64,000 nt of DNA from Sphingomonas canadensis (GCF_026013525.1 NZ_JAPDRA010000012.1:1-64000); one strand, 5' to 3'; shown: positions 1 through 8,183, numbered from the stretch's first letter. The notes: a model not told the origin generated them from the letters alone. A program made the numbers and translations.

Positions 1-1
1 G

Positions 2-178
2 CGCACTTGCATGCCTCGCCAACGCGCATTCGATCCGATCAAATACAAGCTGCGAAACCAAATCGAGCGGACCATCGGCAAGCTCAAACAACTCCGGCGC
101 ATCGCAACCCGATACGACCGCATCCCCCAAAACTACCTCGCCAGCCTATGCTTGGCCGCCCTCAGCTTCTGGTGCTGA
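2..178 (+). pseudogene. IS5-family transposase, C-terminal end (cut by window edge)
   Basis: The open frame entering from the left edge encodes 58 residues ending in ASLCLAALSFWC. The stretch RNQIERTIGKLKQLRRI followed by ATRYDR is the typical C-terminal end of IS5/IS1031-type DDE transposases, where the final catalytic Glu (here in NQIERTIG) lies. The upstream part is outside the window, so whether the element is intact cannot be said. The palindromic repeat at 191-323 follows 13 bp after the stop. Family assignment rests on the C-terminal motif alone. Confidence 0.75.
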
Positions 179-190
179 ATGTCGATTCAA

Positions 191-323
191 CCTAGAGTCT
201 GTGCTGTTCAGGCGGCCCCGGCCCGCTCCCCCACCCAGCCACCCATACGGCAGTCTATTCTATGGGTGGCCGGGTGGGGGAGCGGGCCGGGGCCGATTCC
301 GCCAAAGGCGGACAGACTCTAGG
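191..323. repeat. Palindromic intergenic repeat, family A, full-length copy
   Basis: The two halves (191-246 and 264-323) are an imperfect inverted repeat: they begin and end with CCTAGAGTCTG/CAGACTCTAGG and meet around a GC-rich core (GGGTGGGGGAGCGGGC and its complement). A shortened copy lies at 8253-8310 and a right-half copy at 60023-60093. The right end overlaps the TAG stop of the cca gene read from the other strand. It could fold into a very long hairpin and may act as a bidirectional terminator or be a MITE/REP-like element. Confidence 0.8.
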
Positions 324-1533
324 CGGCGCTGGCCGCAGCCACCACCGCGTCCGCGATCGCTTCGGTGCGGGCGGAATCGGGGAAACCCTCGGCGATCCAG
401 CGCTCCTCGACCTGGCGGAGCAGGCGCGCGACCTGCGGCCCGGCGCTGACGCCGCGCGCGACGATCGCGCCGCCGGACAGCGGCAGACGCGGCACCTGCC
501 AGTGCGACAGGTGGCGCGCGGCATGGACCGGGTCCGCCGCCGCCCAGCCGCGGCTCAGCAGGATGCGGTCGATCGCCTCCACCGCGCCGATGCGATAGGC
601 CAGTTCCTCGGGCGCCCCGGCCGCGTCCGCCGTGGCCGACACCAGCCGCTTTCGCTGAACGTTGGAGAGCTTGAGCCGCGCGCCGACCGCCTCGGCCACG
701 CGCGCGTCACGCGGCAGCAGCGCGGCCAGGCGGCGCACCGGATCGGGCGTGAGCCCGGCCTGTTCCTCCAGCAGCGCGACGTGGCGGAGCAGGCCGGCGC
801 CGTCGAGGTCGATCTCCGGCAGCACGGGCAGCAGGATGCCGTGCGACACCATCAGTTCGATCACGGTAACGGCGTTGCGCGCCACCAGCAGCTTGAGCAG
901 TTCGTCCGCGATGCGTTCGCGGCTGAGCGCCATCAGGTCGTTTGCGCGCGCGGTGCAGGCGGCCAGCGCGGCGGGATCGGGCATGTCGCCGAACCGCGCC
1001 AGGAAGCGGAAGAAGCGCAGGATGCGCAGATGATCCTCCGCGATCCTTTCCAGCGGATCGCCGATGAAGCGCACGTGCCGTCGCTCCAGATCGGCGAGGC
1101 CGTCGAAATAATCATACAACTGTCCCGAAATGGGATCGGCGTAGAGGGCGTTGAAGGTGAAGTCGCGGCGCGCCGCATCCGCGCGCCAATCGGCCGTGAA
1201 GGCCACCGTGGCGTGCCTTCCGTCGGTGTTTATGTCGCGGCGCAGCGTAGTCACCTCCACCGGGCCGCTGTCCAGCACCGCGGTGACGGTGCCGTGCGCC
1301 AGCCCGGTCGGCACGGCACGGATGCCCGCGGCCTTCAGACGGCGCATCACCTCTTCGGGCGGGTGGACCGTGGCGATATCGATGTCGGCGACGGGCGCGC
1401 CGAGCAGCGTGTCGCGCACCGCGCCGCCCACGAACCGTGCCTCTCCGGCTGCGGCACCCAGCGTTTGCGCCAGCCCGTCGAGCCCCGGCCGTTCGCGCCA
1501 GTCCGCAGGGGGGAGGGTGGTCAGGCCGGCCAT
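319..1533 (-). CDS. cca: CCA tRNA nucleotidyltransferase
   Basis: A 404-residue class II nucleotidyltransferase that adds or repairs the 3' CCA of tRNA. The N-terminal head carries GGAVRD (residues 36-41) and the metal-binding DID pair at D50 and D52. Next come the RRD segment (RRDFTFNAL) and the EDHLRILRFFRF motif of the neck/body domain. The C-terminal half is helical, as usual for bacterial CCA/poly(A) polymerase enzymes. Poly(A) polymerase is a formal alternative, but length and the alphaproteobacterial Nudix neighbourhood favour CCA addition. The ATG at 1533 overlaps the end of the Nudix gene by 13 bp, suggesting translational coupling. The stop codon falls inside repeat family A. Confidence 0.9.
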   Translation of the reverse strand: MAGLTTLPPADWRERPGLDGLAQTLGAAAGEARFVGGAVRDTLLGAPVADIDIATVHPPEEVMRRLKAAGIRAVPTGLAHGTVTAVLDSGPVEVTTLRRDINTDGRHATVAFTADWRADAARRDFTFNALYADPISGQLYDYFDGLADLERRHVRFIGDPLERIAEDHLRILRFFRFLARFGDMPDPAALAACTARANDLMALSRERIADELLKLLVARNAVTVIELMVSHGILLPVLPEIDLDGAGLLRHVALLEEQAGLTPDPVRRLAALLPRDARVAEAVGARLKLSNVQRKRLVSATADAAGAPEELAYRIGAVEAIDRILLSRGWAAADPVHAARHLSHWQVPRLPLSGGAIVARGVSAGPQVARLLRQVEERWIAEGFPDSARTEAIADAVVAAASAA

Positions 1534-2111
1534 TGCAGCCGCCGCGAGAGGTTGACGATCATCGCTGCCGTGGCGCCCCAGATGCGCCGGCCGTGCCAGC
1601 CGATCTCGTAATAGCGCCGGTCAGCGCCCTGATATTTCGCCCATGCTTCCATATGGTTGGCCTGATCGAGCAGGAAGGCGAGGGGCACCTCGAACACGTC
1701 CGCCACCTCGGTTTCCTGCGGCACGAAGCGCAGGCCGGGCGCGACCACGCCGATCACGGGCGTCACCGAATAGCCGGTGATCGTGCGATACAGATCGCCC
1801 ACGCCCACCACCTCCACGCTGGCGCGGGGCAGGGCGATCTCTTCCTCCGCCTCGCGCAGCGCCGCGGCGACGGGGCCGTCATCTTCGGCGTCGATGCGGC
1901 CGCCGGGAAAGGCGATCTGGCCCGCGTGGCGGCGCAGCGTCTCGGTGCGCTGGGTCAGGATCACGCCGGGATCGGCGCGATCGGTGACCGCCACCAGCAC
2001 CGCGGCGGGCGTGGCCGCGGCGGCGGGATCGAAGTCATGACTGTCGCCCGGCAGCAATACCGGCGCGTGCGGAACGGCGAGGGCGGTGCGGAGGCGTTGG
2101 GCGAGCGTCAT
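1521..2111 (-). CDS. CoA pyrophosphatase (Nudix hydrolase, NudL type)
   Basis: A 196-residue Nudix hydrolase expected to cleave coenzyme A or acyl-CoA to phosphopantetheine and 3',5'-ADP. Residues 51-72 carry the CoA-Nudix signature (LTQR..LRRHAGQIAFPGG), followed by the Nudix box with the catalytic REAEEE (86-91). The spacing between the first Glu and REAEEE is two residues longer than in generic Nudix boxes, as in NudL/YeaB. The ATG at 2111 overlaps the stop of the upstream DUF1285 gene (ATGA), and the gene's own end overlaps cca, so the three are probably one operon. Confidence 0.9.
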   Translation of the reverse strand: MTLAQRLRTALAVPHAPVLLPGDSHDFDPAAAATPAAVLVAVTDRADPGVILTQRTETLRRHAGQIAFPGGRIDAEDDGPVAAALREAEEEIALPRASVEVVGVGDLYRTITGYSVTPVIGVVAPGLRFVPQETEVADVFEVPLAFLLDQANHMEAWAKYQGADRRYYEIGWHGRRIWGATAAMIVNLSRRLQWPA

Positions 2112-2689
2112 GCGGGCTCCCCCGAAGTGCCGGGTTCGAGTGGGAAGAAGGCGCCGCCGCTCCACACGCCGGGCGGTTCGCTGCCGTTCGAAAGCGCGAT
2201 CTCGGCGAGCTGGTAATAGACCGGGCGGGAAACCAGCGCCTCCAGCCCGCCGCGCACGTGGAGATAGGGGCGCGGCCCCTCCGCGCGTTCCTCGAAACGT
2301 AGCGCATGTTCCGGCCCGGCGGTGACCAGATCGCCGGTGTTGAGGCGAAAGCCCAGCGTCATCGCCGCACCTTCGCCCTCCGCCTTCATTTCCACCGCGA
2401 CGAAGGGCGCGTCCTCCACCGCGATGTCCAGCTTCTCCGCGGGGGTGACAAGCACATAGCCGCCGTCCGGCTCGCGCCGCAGGATGGTGGAGAACAGCCG
2501 CACCATCGGCTGCCGCCCAATCGGAGATCCCTGGTGATACCAGGTGCCGTCGCGCGCGATGCGCATCTCGCTGTCGCCGCAATGCGCGGGGTTCCAGCGA
2601 TCGACCGGGGGCAGCCGCGCGCCTTCGCCCAGCCGCAGGATATCGGCTAGCGTCAGTTTGGCGAAATCCGGTTCGGGCGGCATCGGCAT
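2108..2689 (-). CDS. DUF1285 domain-containing protein
   Basis: A 193-residue soluble protein. The central PVDRWNPAHCGDSEMRI and DGTWYHQGSPI segments and the PYLHVRGGLEAL stretch are typical of DUF1285, a widespread proteobacterial family without an assigned reaction. There is no signal peptide or membrane segment. It is the first gene of a tightly packed minus-strand group (DUF1285, Nudix, cca), with a 4-bp ATGA overlap to the Nudix gene. In other alphaproteobacteria the same trio is common, so a link to nucleotide or tRNA housekeeping is plausible but unproven. Confidence 0.85.
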   Translation of the reverse strand: MPMPPEPDFAKLTLADILRLGEGARLPPVDRWNPAHCGDSEMRIARDGTWYHQGSPIGRQPMVRLFSTILRREPDGGYVLVTPAEKLDIAVEDAPFVAVEMKAEGEGAAMTLGFRLNTGDLVTAGPEHALRFEERAEGPRPYLHVRGGLEALVSRPVYYQLAEIALSNGSEPPGVWSGGAFFPLEPGTSGEPA

Positions 2690-2707
2690 CCGCCTTCCGT
2701 TAGGCTG

Positions 2708-3232
2708 CTATGCCGCGGCCTTCAACGCCCGCGGGCCGACCGTGCCGGCGCAGCCGGGCACATCGCCCCCGCGCGCGAGCAGGCGGCGCTGCTCATAGGG
2801 GCCGGGCAGGCGCCATCCGCCGGTGCGATCCGCGGTGAAGCCGAAGAATCGGCCGTAATATTCGGGATCGCCGATCATCATCAGCGCGCCGGCACCGGGC
2901 AGGGCGCTGGCGTCCGCGGCTTCCAGCATGCGGGCCATCAGCGCGCGGCCGATGCCGGCCTGCTGCCATTCGGGCTCCACCGCGACGGGGCCGACCATCA
3001 CCATCGGCACGCTGTCTCCGCCGTCGCAGGCGAGCGCCACCGGCCAGCATTGGATCGTGCCCGCCAGCGCGCCATCGTCGCGCAGCGCCGCAAAGCCCAG
3101 ATCGTCGATCGCCGCCATGCCCTCACGCACGCGATAGGCGGTTCGCTGGCGCCGGCCCGGACCGAAAGCGCGGTCGAGCAAAGCCTCGACCTTCGCGGGA
3201 TCGATGTCGGACAGGGGCACCAATGCGATCAT
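2708..3232 (-). CDS. GNAT family N-acetyltransferase
   Basis: About 174 residues from the chosen ATG (MIALVPLSDID); a TTG at 3301 would add 23 residues but has no better ribosome site. The acetyl-CoA binding motif A is visible as VMVGPVAVEPEWQQAGIGRALM, followed by a YYGRFFGF segment typical of the YhbS/predicted acetyltransferase group. The substrate is unknown. It is 18 bp from DUF1285 on the same strand and could be the first gene of that operon, divergent from folB. Confidence 0.85.
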   Translation of the reverse strand: MIALVPLSDIDPAKVEALLDRAFGPGRRQRTAYRVREGMAAIDDLGFAALRDDGALAGTIQCWPVALACDGGDSVPMVMVGPVAVEPEWQQAGIGRALMARMLEAADASALPGAGALMMIGDPEYYGRFFGFTADRTGGWRLPGPYEQRRLLARGGDVPGCAGTVGPRALKAAA

Positions 3233-3394
3233 CACCAGCCTTTCATATCGCCGGAAAATGCCGGGGGACGCGGCCTTTAGGCCGAATCGCGCATGACGCA
3301 AGGATTAATAGCGCACCCGCCATCCCCCTTTCGGGCAAGGGGACTTTCGCCCGGCGGCGCTTCTGCTATGGGCGCGGCCTTCCACGCGAAAGGC

Positions 3395-3772
3395 ATGCGC
3401 TTGTCCGACCTTCTCCAGCTCCACGTCCACGACCTTGAGGTCGAGCTGCTGACGGGAATCTATTCCGAAGAGACGCATCTGCCCCAGCCGCTGCGCATAT
3501 CGCTGACGGTGGACCTGGACCTGCCCGAGCGATTCGAGCCGGACACCAAGCTGACCGCCTCCAAAAGCTATATCGACCTGCGCCACGCGGCGACCACGGC
3601 GATCCCGAAGGACGTCCACTTCACGTTGATCGAGGGCATCGCGGAGCATATCTGCGACACGCTGTTCGTGTCCGACGCGCGGGTGCGGCGCGTGGAGGTG
3701 AAGATCGTCAAGCTCGCCATCGCGGAGAAGGGCGAATCGATCGGCATCACGCTGGTGCGCAACCGGCGCTGA
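3395..3772 (+). CDS. folB: Dihydroneopterin aldolase family protein
   Basis: A 125-residue protein matching the short dihydroneopterin aldolase/epimerase fold (usual length near 120), which converts 7,8-dihydroneopterin to 6-hydroxymethyl-dihydropterin in folate synthesis. Visible landmarks are HVHDLEVELLTGIYSEE near the start, the SKSYIDLRHAA segment and the conserved FTLIEGIAEHICD helix with its Glu. The frame is open upstream to 3293, but that part overlaps the divergent promoter region. The ATG at 3395 follows GCGAAAGGC, so it was preferred. A relaxed-specificity FolX-like role cannot be excluded. Confidence 0.85.
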   Translation: MRLSDLLQLHVHDLEVELLTGIYSEETHLPQPLRISLTVDLDLPERFEPDTKLTASKSYIDLRHAATTAIPKDVHFTLIEGIAEHICDTLFVSDARVRRVEVKIVKLAIAEKGESIGITLVRNRR

Positions 3773-3788
3773 GGCCGGCGCGCGGAGC

Positions 3789-4625
3789 TCAGGCGCAGGG
3801 GCCGAGCTCGCGCAGCACCGTGCGGTAATCCTCCTGGGCCACCCGCGAATTGGCGGGATCGTCGGCCTCCAGGCTGGCGGGCGGCAGCGCGGGCGGCAGG
3901 CCGCACGCCAGCCGGTACCACAGCAGCGTGTCCTTGGCCGGGGTGCCGGCGCTTTCGTCGATGAAATCCCCGGTCGCGACCGACCAGCGCGGCGGCTGGC
4001 CGGGGCGGCGCAGCACCTGGATCGAAATCTGGCCGCCGCCTGCCGTCTCCACGAAGATCTGCGTCTCGCCCTCGCCCGGGATCGATCCGGGGACGTGGAA
4101 GGCATTGGCGATATCGGAAACCGCCGCGGGCGCGTCCGCTGCCAGTATCTCACGGGTGATGGCGCGCACCTTGCCGTCCAGTTCGGCGTACCAGTTGCGC
4201 TGCCCTTCGCCGCCGCTGAGCTGAACGATCCCGGCGCGTCCAGGGACCAGCCGGGCGAACAGCAGCACGCGCAGCTTCTTAAGCTTGGGTGGCTTGCCGC
4301 GCGCGTCCAGCGGCAGATCGGCCATGTAGCCGATGCGCGCCGGAACGTTGGCATTGCCGCGAATCAAAGCCAGCACGTCCGCTTCGATATAAAATCGTCC
4401 ACGGCCCGGTGCCACGCCGGGCGCCTGGGCCGGTTTGATCCGGGTGGCGGATATGATGCTCGCGTCGATCACCAACGGCGCGTCCAGAAGCTGGCGGGCG
4501 AGCGTCGCGTAGCTTGGCAACGGTGGCGAAACGACCGCGGAATTCTGAGGTTTCTGAGCGACTGCCGTCGGCGCCAGGGTGAATGCTGCGACGCAACAAA
4601 ACGTCTTGATCAGAGACTGGGACAT
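3789..4625 (-). CDS. Secreted hypothetical protein
   Basis: A 278-residue protein with a clear Sec signal peptide (MSQSLIKTFCCVAAFTLAPT followed by AVAQ, cleavage after about residue 24). The mature part has no family I recognise; it contains a beta-rich segment (RFYIEADVLALIRGNANVPARIGYMADL) and ends with RVAQEDYRTVLRELGPCA. The frame continues upstream to 4766, but the signal peptide fixes the ATG at 4625. It is convergent with folB and divergent from tonB. Periplasmic location is inferred from the signal only. Confidence 0.7.
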   Translation of the reverse strand: MSQSLIKTFCCVAAFTLAPTAVAQKPQNSAVVSPPLPSYATLARQLLDAPLVIDASIISATRIKPAQAPGVAPGRGRFYIEADVLALIRGNANVPARIGYMADLPLDARGKPPKLKKLRVLLFARLVPGRAGIVQLSGGEGQRNWYAELDGKVRAITREILAADAPAAVSDIANAFHVPGSIPGEGETQIFVETAGGGQISIQVLRRPGQPPRWSVATGDFIDESAGTPAKDTLLWYRLACGLPPALPPASLEADDPANSRVAQEDYRTVLRELGPCA

Positions 4626-4844
4626 GCAATTTCCGATAACGGATTGTGCCGTTCTTAAACAGAAATAATTCTGCCATGCGCCGACATTAGGTGTCCCATG
4701 TCCGACAAAGCGTTTGCGTCCCCCTCGGCGGCACGATAGAGACTCGCGCTCTGCCGACGGACGCACGACGCGAACGCCGGGTAGACCTGTGTGCGGGCGA
4801 TTCGCCGCGGACGCGCCGCAGAGGAAGAGGAGTTACGTCGCCGA

Positions 4845-5513
4845 ATGGCTTACGCTGACCGGAATACAAGTGGCAGCCGGATCGTCGCGGCAGTATTGGT
4901 CGCAGTGATTATCGCGGGCGTCGGATACGCCTTCGTGACGGGCTTGGCCTATCAGTATATCAAGAAGAAGGTGGAGAAGCTCGACGTCTTCGACGTGAAC
5001 GAGCCGCCGCCGCCGCCGGAGGAGCCGCCTCCCCCGCCGCCGGACACGCCGATTCCGCCGCCGCCTGTCTACAATCCGCCGCCGATCGTTCAGCCGGCGG
5101 TTGTGCAGCAGCAGCCGCAGATTCAGACCCAGACGCAGGTCCAGACGGACTCGCCGAAGCCGCAGCCGGTTCCGACCCCGCAGCCGGCTCCGCCGCCTGC
5201 ACCGCCGCCCAAGCAGGCCGCCAAGCCTGCTACGCCGCGCGGTCAGCCCGGCGGCTGGGTGACCAACGACGACTATCCTCCCGCGGCTCGCCGCGCGGAG
5301 CAGGAAGGCGTCACCGGTTTCCGCCTCGACGTGGATGCTGGCGGTAGGGTCACGAACTGCACCGTCACCAGCTCGAGCGGCTCGGCCGCACTCGACAACG
5401 CGGCATGCTCGCTTCTGAAGCGGCGCGCCAAGTTCAATCCGGCAGAGGACACCAATGGAAACAAGGTGCCCGGTAGCTGGTCGAGCCGGTTCCGCTGGCA
5501 GCTCGAGAGATGA
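4845..5513 (+). CDS. tonB: TonB family energy transducer
   Basis: A 222-residue TonB-like protein that would carry proton-motive-force energy from ExbB-ExbD to outer-membrane receptors. It has one N-terminal membrane anchor (about residues 13-37), a proline-rich periplasm-spanning region (54-125, with PPPPP runs and a Q/T-rich centre) and a TonB C-terminal domain (about 138-222) starting at GGWVTNDDYPPAARRAEQEGVTG. The ATG at 4845 was chosen because it precedes the anchor directly and follows a GAGGAAGAGGAG stretch. The next genes are exbB and two exbD genes, ending at a terminator, so the four form one unit. A TonB-dependent receptor lies at 62 kb. Confidence 0.93.
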   Translation: MAYADRNTSGSRIVAAVLVAVIIAGVGYAFVTGLAYQYIKKKVEKLDVFDVNEPPPPPEEPPPPPPDTPIPPPPVYNPPPIVQPAVVQQQPQIQTQTQVQTDSPKPQPVPTPQPAPPPAPPPKQAAKPATPRGQPGGWVTNDDYPPAARRAEQEGVTGFRLDVDAGGRVTNCTVTSSSGSAALDNAACSLLKRRAKFNPAEDTNGNKVPGSWSSRFRWQLER

Positions 5514-5600
5514 ACTGATTTCACGGCCGGCGTCATGGGAATATCCCGCGGCGCCGGCAGTTACACCCGATCATTGCTTATCTAGAGGAAAGACCGAAAC

Positions 5601-6362
5601 ATGCTCACGACCATTCTCGCTGCGGGGGCCGATGCAGCGCACAAGGCGGGTGAGAACCCCTACGGCCTGCTCCCGGCGCTCCGCGAGGGCGGCATCATCG
5701 CCCAGTCGACGTTCGGCATCATGGTCACCATGCTGTTCTTCTCGCTGTACATCCTGTTCACGAAGCTGTTCGAGCAGCAGAAGATCCTGAACCAGGGCAA
5801 GCGCGTCCGCGCCAGCTTCTGGAACTCGAACAGCCTGCGCGAGGGTGCCGCGAAGCTCGAGAAGAACTCGGCCTATCGCCAGCTCGTCGAGGACGGCCTG
5901 GCCGCGCAGGAGCAGCATGCCAAGCTGACCGATCCGGTCGAGGCGCATGACTGGATGCACGGCTCGCTGGCGCGTTCGGAAGAGATCATCAAGAACGCGC
6001 TCCGCGGCGGTCTTTCCTTCCTCGCCACCGTCGGTTCGACCGCGCCGTTCATCGGCCTGTTCGGCACCGTCATCGGCATCATCCGCGCGCTGATCAAGAT
6101 CGGCTCGGCCGGCCAGGCGTCGATCGACGCGGTCGCCGGTCCGGTGGGTGAGGCGCTGATCATGACCGCCGTCGGTCTGGCCGTCGCCGTGCCGGCCGTG
6201 CTCGCCTACAACTGGCTGCAGGCCCGCAACAAGAAGATCTCGGACGAACTCGATGCGTTCACCAACGATCTGCTGGGCTATCTTGCCTCGAACGGTGCGG
6301 TTCGTCCGGCCGTGAAGGGCAAGGGCGCGCCGAAGGCCGCAGCGACCACCGCCGGCGCCTGA
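5601..6362 (+). CDS. exbB: ExbB/TolQ/MotA-type proton channel protein
   Basis: A 253-residue inner-membrane protein of the TonB complex. Three membrane segments are seen at about 33-57, 133-160 and 172-198, with the conserved TVGSTAPFIGLFGTVIGIIRAL segment in the second and the VGEALIMTAVGLAVAVPAV segment in the third. The cytoplasmic loop is charged and helical. A GAGGAAAGA ribosome site precedes the ATG. It sits 87 bp after tonB and before two exbD genes, which assigns it to TonB rather than Tol or flagellar motors. Confidence 0.93.
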   Translation: MLTTILAAGADAAHKAGENPYGLLPALREGGIIAQSTFGIMVTMLFFSLYILFTKLFEQQKILNQGKRVRASFWNSNSLREGAAKLEKNSAYRQLVEDGLAAQEQHAKLTDPVEAHDWMHGSLARSEEIIKNALRGGLSFLATVGSTAPFIGLFGTVIGIIRALIKIGSAGQASIDAVAGPVGEALIMTAVGLAVAVPAVLAYNWLQARNKKISDELDAFTNDLLGYLASNGAVRPAVKGKGAPKAAATTAGA

Positions 6363-6466
6363 GGCGCGGGCAAGCGGAGCGGGTGCCCGGTGATCCGGGC
6401 GCCCGCCCCCGCGGCGCCGCACGTGCGCGGCGCCATGGCAAGCGAGAAAGAGTAGGATAGCTCGAT

Positions 6467-6943
6467 ATGGCAATGAGTGTAGGCGGCGAGGAAGGTGGTC
6501 CGATGTCGGACATCAACACCACGCCTCTCGTGGACATCATGCTGGTGCTCCTGATCATCTTCCTGATCACCGTTCCGGTCGTCATCCAGACGGTCGACCT
6601 GACGCTGCCGAAGGTGCAGTTCGAGCCGACCATCACCAAGCCCGAGAACGTCGCGCTTTCGGTGCGGCAGGGGCCGGGCGGGTGCGAAGTGTATTGGGGC
6701 ATGACCCGCATGACGAGCGCGGACCTGCTCACCAAGGCGGTCGACAAGCTGAAGGTCGAGATCGACAAGCAGGGCGGCCCCACCGTTCCTGGTCTCGAGC
6801 TGCCGGAGGTGCATATCCGCGGAGACATCAACACTCCGTACAAGTGCATCGGCGGCACGATCTTCACCATGCAGCGCGCTGGCTTCATCAAGGTCGGATT
6901 CATCTCCGAACCTGAGCCCGGCGGCAACGTGGCGCGCCTGTAA
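6467..6943 (+). CDS. exbD: ExbD/TolR family biopolymer transporter (first copy)
   Basis: A 158-residue protein with a short cytoplasmic N-terminus, one membrane helix (about 20-42) and a periplasmic ExbD domain. The conserved proton-carrying Asp is D23 in TTPLVDIMLVLLII. The periplasmic part holds two Cys (in GGCEVYWG and YKCIGGT) that might form a disulfide. The first ten residues (MAMSVGGEEG) closely resemble those of the next gene, pointing to a tandem duplication followed by divergence. Confidence 0.92.
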   Translation: MAMSVGGEEGGPMSDINTTPLVDIMLVLLIIFLITVPVVIQTVDLTLPKVQFEPTITKPENVALSVRQGPGGCEVYWGMTRMTSADLLTKAVDKLKVEIDKQGGPTVPGLELPEVHIRGDINTPYKCIGGTIFTMQRAGFIKVGFISEPEPGGNVARL

Positions 6944-6972
6944 CCCGGACCGTCCGAAGGAGTCTTTTCGAA

Positions 6973-7401
6973 ATGGCAATGAGCGGTCCCAAGGAGGACG
7001 GTGGTCCGATGATGGAGATCAACACGACGCCGTTGATCGACGTCATGCTGGTGCTCCTCATCATGATCATCATGACGATCCCGGTGCAGACGCACGCGGT
7101 GAAGGTCGACCTGCCTGTGCAGGATAAAAACACGCCGCCTCCCCCAACGGAGGTGTCGAAGAACGTCGTGTACATCGATCCGAACGGCACGATCTACTGG
7201 AACGCGACCCCGGTGCAGCCGGTGCAGCTCCAGCAGTATCTGGAGCAGACCAAGAGCCTGCCGGTGGAGCCGGAGCTGCATTTCCAGCCCGATCCCCAGG
7301 CGCGGTATGAGGTCGTGGATTTCGTGCTGTCGATCATCAAGCGTTCGAACATCACGAAGCTGGGCTTCGTCGGCAACGAGCGGTACGCCAACGACTTCTG
7401 A
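6973..7401 (+). CDS. exbD: ExbD/TolR family biopolymer transporter (second copy)
   Basis: A 142-residue paralogue of the preceding exbD, starting 29 bp downstream. The same architecture is seen: MAMSGPKEDGGPMMEINTTP, conserved D23 in LIDVMLVLLI, a single membrane helix, then a shorter periplasmic domain without the Cys pair. Two different ExbD subunits behind one ExbB are known in sphingomonads and xanthomonads, where one can be specialised for particular substrates. The gene ends 38 bp before a strong terminator. Confidence 0.92.
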   Translation: MAMSGPKEDGGPMMEINTTPLIDVMLVLLIMIIMTIPVQTHAVKVDLPVQDKNTPPPPTEVSKNVVYIDPNGTIYWNATPVQPVQLQQYLEQTKSLPVEPELHFQPDPQARYEVVDFVLSIIKRSNITKLGFVGNERYANDF

Positions 7402-7439
7402 CGTGGCGACCGCCGGCTGAACGGCACCAAAGCATGGAA

Positions 7440-7468
7440 GAGGCGGCCTTCGGGCCGCCTCTTTTTTT
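7440..7468 (+). terminator. Rho-independent terminator of the tonB-exbBDD unit
   Basis: A perfect 9-bp stem (GAGGCGGCC/GGCCGCCTC) closed by a TTCG tetraloop and followed by seven T residues. It lies 38 bp after the second exbD stop and is a textbook intrinsic terminator on the plus strand. Confidence 0.95.
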
Positions 7469-7519
7469 GTGCCCACGCCATGTGCCTGCATTCTTCCCTA
7501 TTGTCCCGACGCAACAAAA

Positions 7520-7548
7520 CTGTCACATCTAAGTCATCAAAGAGTCAC
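7520..7548 (+). promoter_or_regulatory. Candidate PhoB/OmpR-type box of three direct heptamers
   Basis: Three related 7-mers (CTGTCAC, AAGTCAT, GAGTCAC) start exactly 11 bp apart with 4-bp spacers. This is the geometry of a Pho box (consensus CTGTCAT repeats) and of other OmpR-family response-regulator sites. It lies 39 bp upstream of the ATG at 7587. The identity of the regulator is inference; no regulator gene is nearby. Confidence 0.55.
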
Positions 7549-7586
7549 GTAGATGTAGCGTTGACGTAACAATGGAGGGACTGCCC

Positions 7587-7949
7587 ATGCGCATCGCGCT
7601 TCTTGGCCTCGCTCTCGCCGCGCCGCTGGCGCTCGGCGCACTTCCTGCTCAGGCACAGTCGAACGAAGGAACCGGCAGCGCCGCAATCGCGCGCGGCGAC
7701 CTTGCCGCCGCCGAACGCGAATTGACCGCCGAGCTTCGCATCCATCCCGGCCGGCCGGAGCTGCTTCTCAACCTGGCCGCCGTCTATTCGCGCACCGGTC
7801 GTGAAGCGCAGGCGCGCAGCCTGTACCTGCGCGTACTCTCGCAGGATGACGTGCTGATGGACCTGAGCGCCGATCGGACCGCCGGATCGCATGCGATCGC
7901 GCAGACCGGGCTCCAGCGACTGGAAGGGGTCTACACCGCTTCGAAGTGA
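7587..7949 (+). CDS. Small secreted TPR-repeat protein
   Basis: A 120-residue exported protein. Residues 1-24 are a Sec signal peptide (RIALLGLALAAPLALGALPAQAQ). The mature part is one or two helical tetratricopeptide-like repeats (AAIARGDLAAAERELTAELR, then RPELLLNLAAVYSRTGREAQARS). GGAGGG at 7574-7579 fixes the ATG at 7587; the in-frame ATG at 7572 lies before that site. The gene stands alone between two terminators, behind the three-heptamer box. Function unknown; a periplasmic scaffold role would fit the repeats. Confidence 0.8.
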   Translation: MRIALLGLALAAPLALGALPAQAQSNEGTGSAAIARGDLAAAERELTAELRIHPGRPELLLNLAAVYSRTGREAQARSLYLRVLSQDDVLMDLSADRTAGSHAIAQTGLQRLEGVYTASK

Positions 7950-7978
7950 GACTCGCCGGGGCCGCTGGACAAGAAACG

Positions 7979-8008
7979 GGCCTTCCGCGTGAGCGGGAGG
8001 CCTTTTTT
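7979..8008 (+). terminator. Rho-independent terminator after the TPR gene
   Basis: Stem GGCCTTCCGC/GCGGGAGGCC (one wobble position) with a GTGA loop, followed by six T residues, 30 bp after the stop at 7949. Confidence 0.85.
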
Positions 8009-8183
8009 CACACGAAGGCGCGAAGGCACGAAGAAGATCGGTTCACGCGGAGGCGTGGAGAGGCCCCGCCGCGTCGGTGGCGCGTTCATGTCGCTCGCCG
8101 GTTCTTGCTGGTCTAGCCGGCTGCCTACAGCCGCCATCGCGGCGGCCGAAACCGCGCTGGGCCTTCGCGCCTTCTGCGCGAAC
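8003..8183. repeat. Intergenic inverted repeat, family D (CACGAAGGCGCGAAGG type)
   Basis: The stretch from about 8003 to 8033 (CACGAAGGCGCGAAGGCACG core after a T run) is met by a complementary version at 8162-8183 (CCTTCGCGCCTTCTGCGCG). A diverged single copy lies at 58047-58078. Between the arms I see no convincing gene. The 8010-8320 stretch therefore contains this element and a family A copy and nothing else I can support. Confidence 0.6.

Noticed and set aside
262..1611. Plus-strand open frame over cca that begins in repeat family A
   Set aside because: The minus-strand cca has conserved catalytic motifs; the plus frame is its shadow, with an N-terminus that is only repeat translation.
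4960..5202. Minus-strand frame across the tonB proline-rich region
   Set aside because: Reverse complement of CCG-rich codons gives Ala/Ser-rich nonsense.
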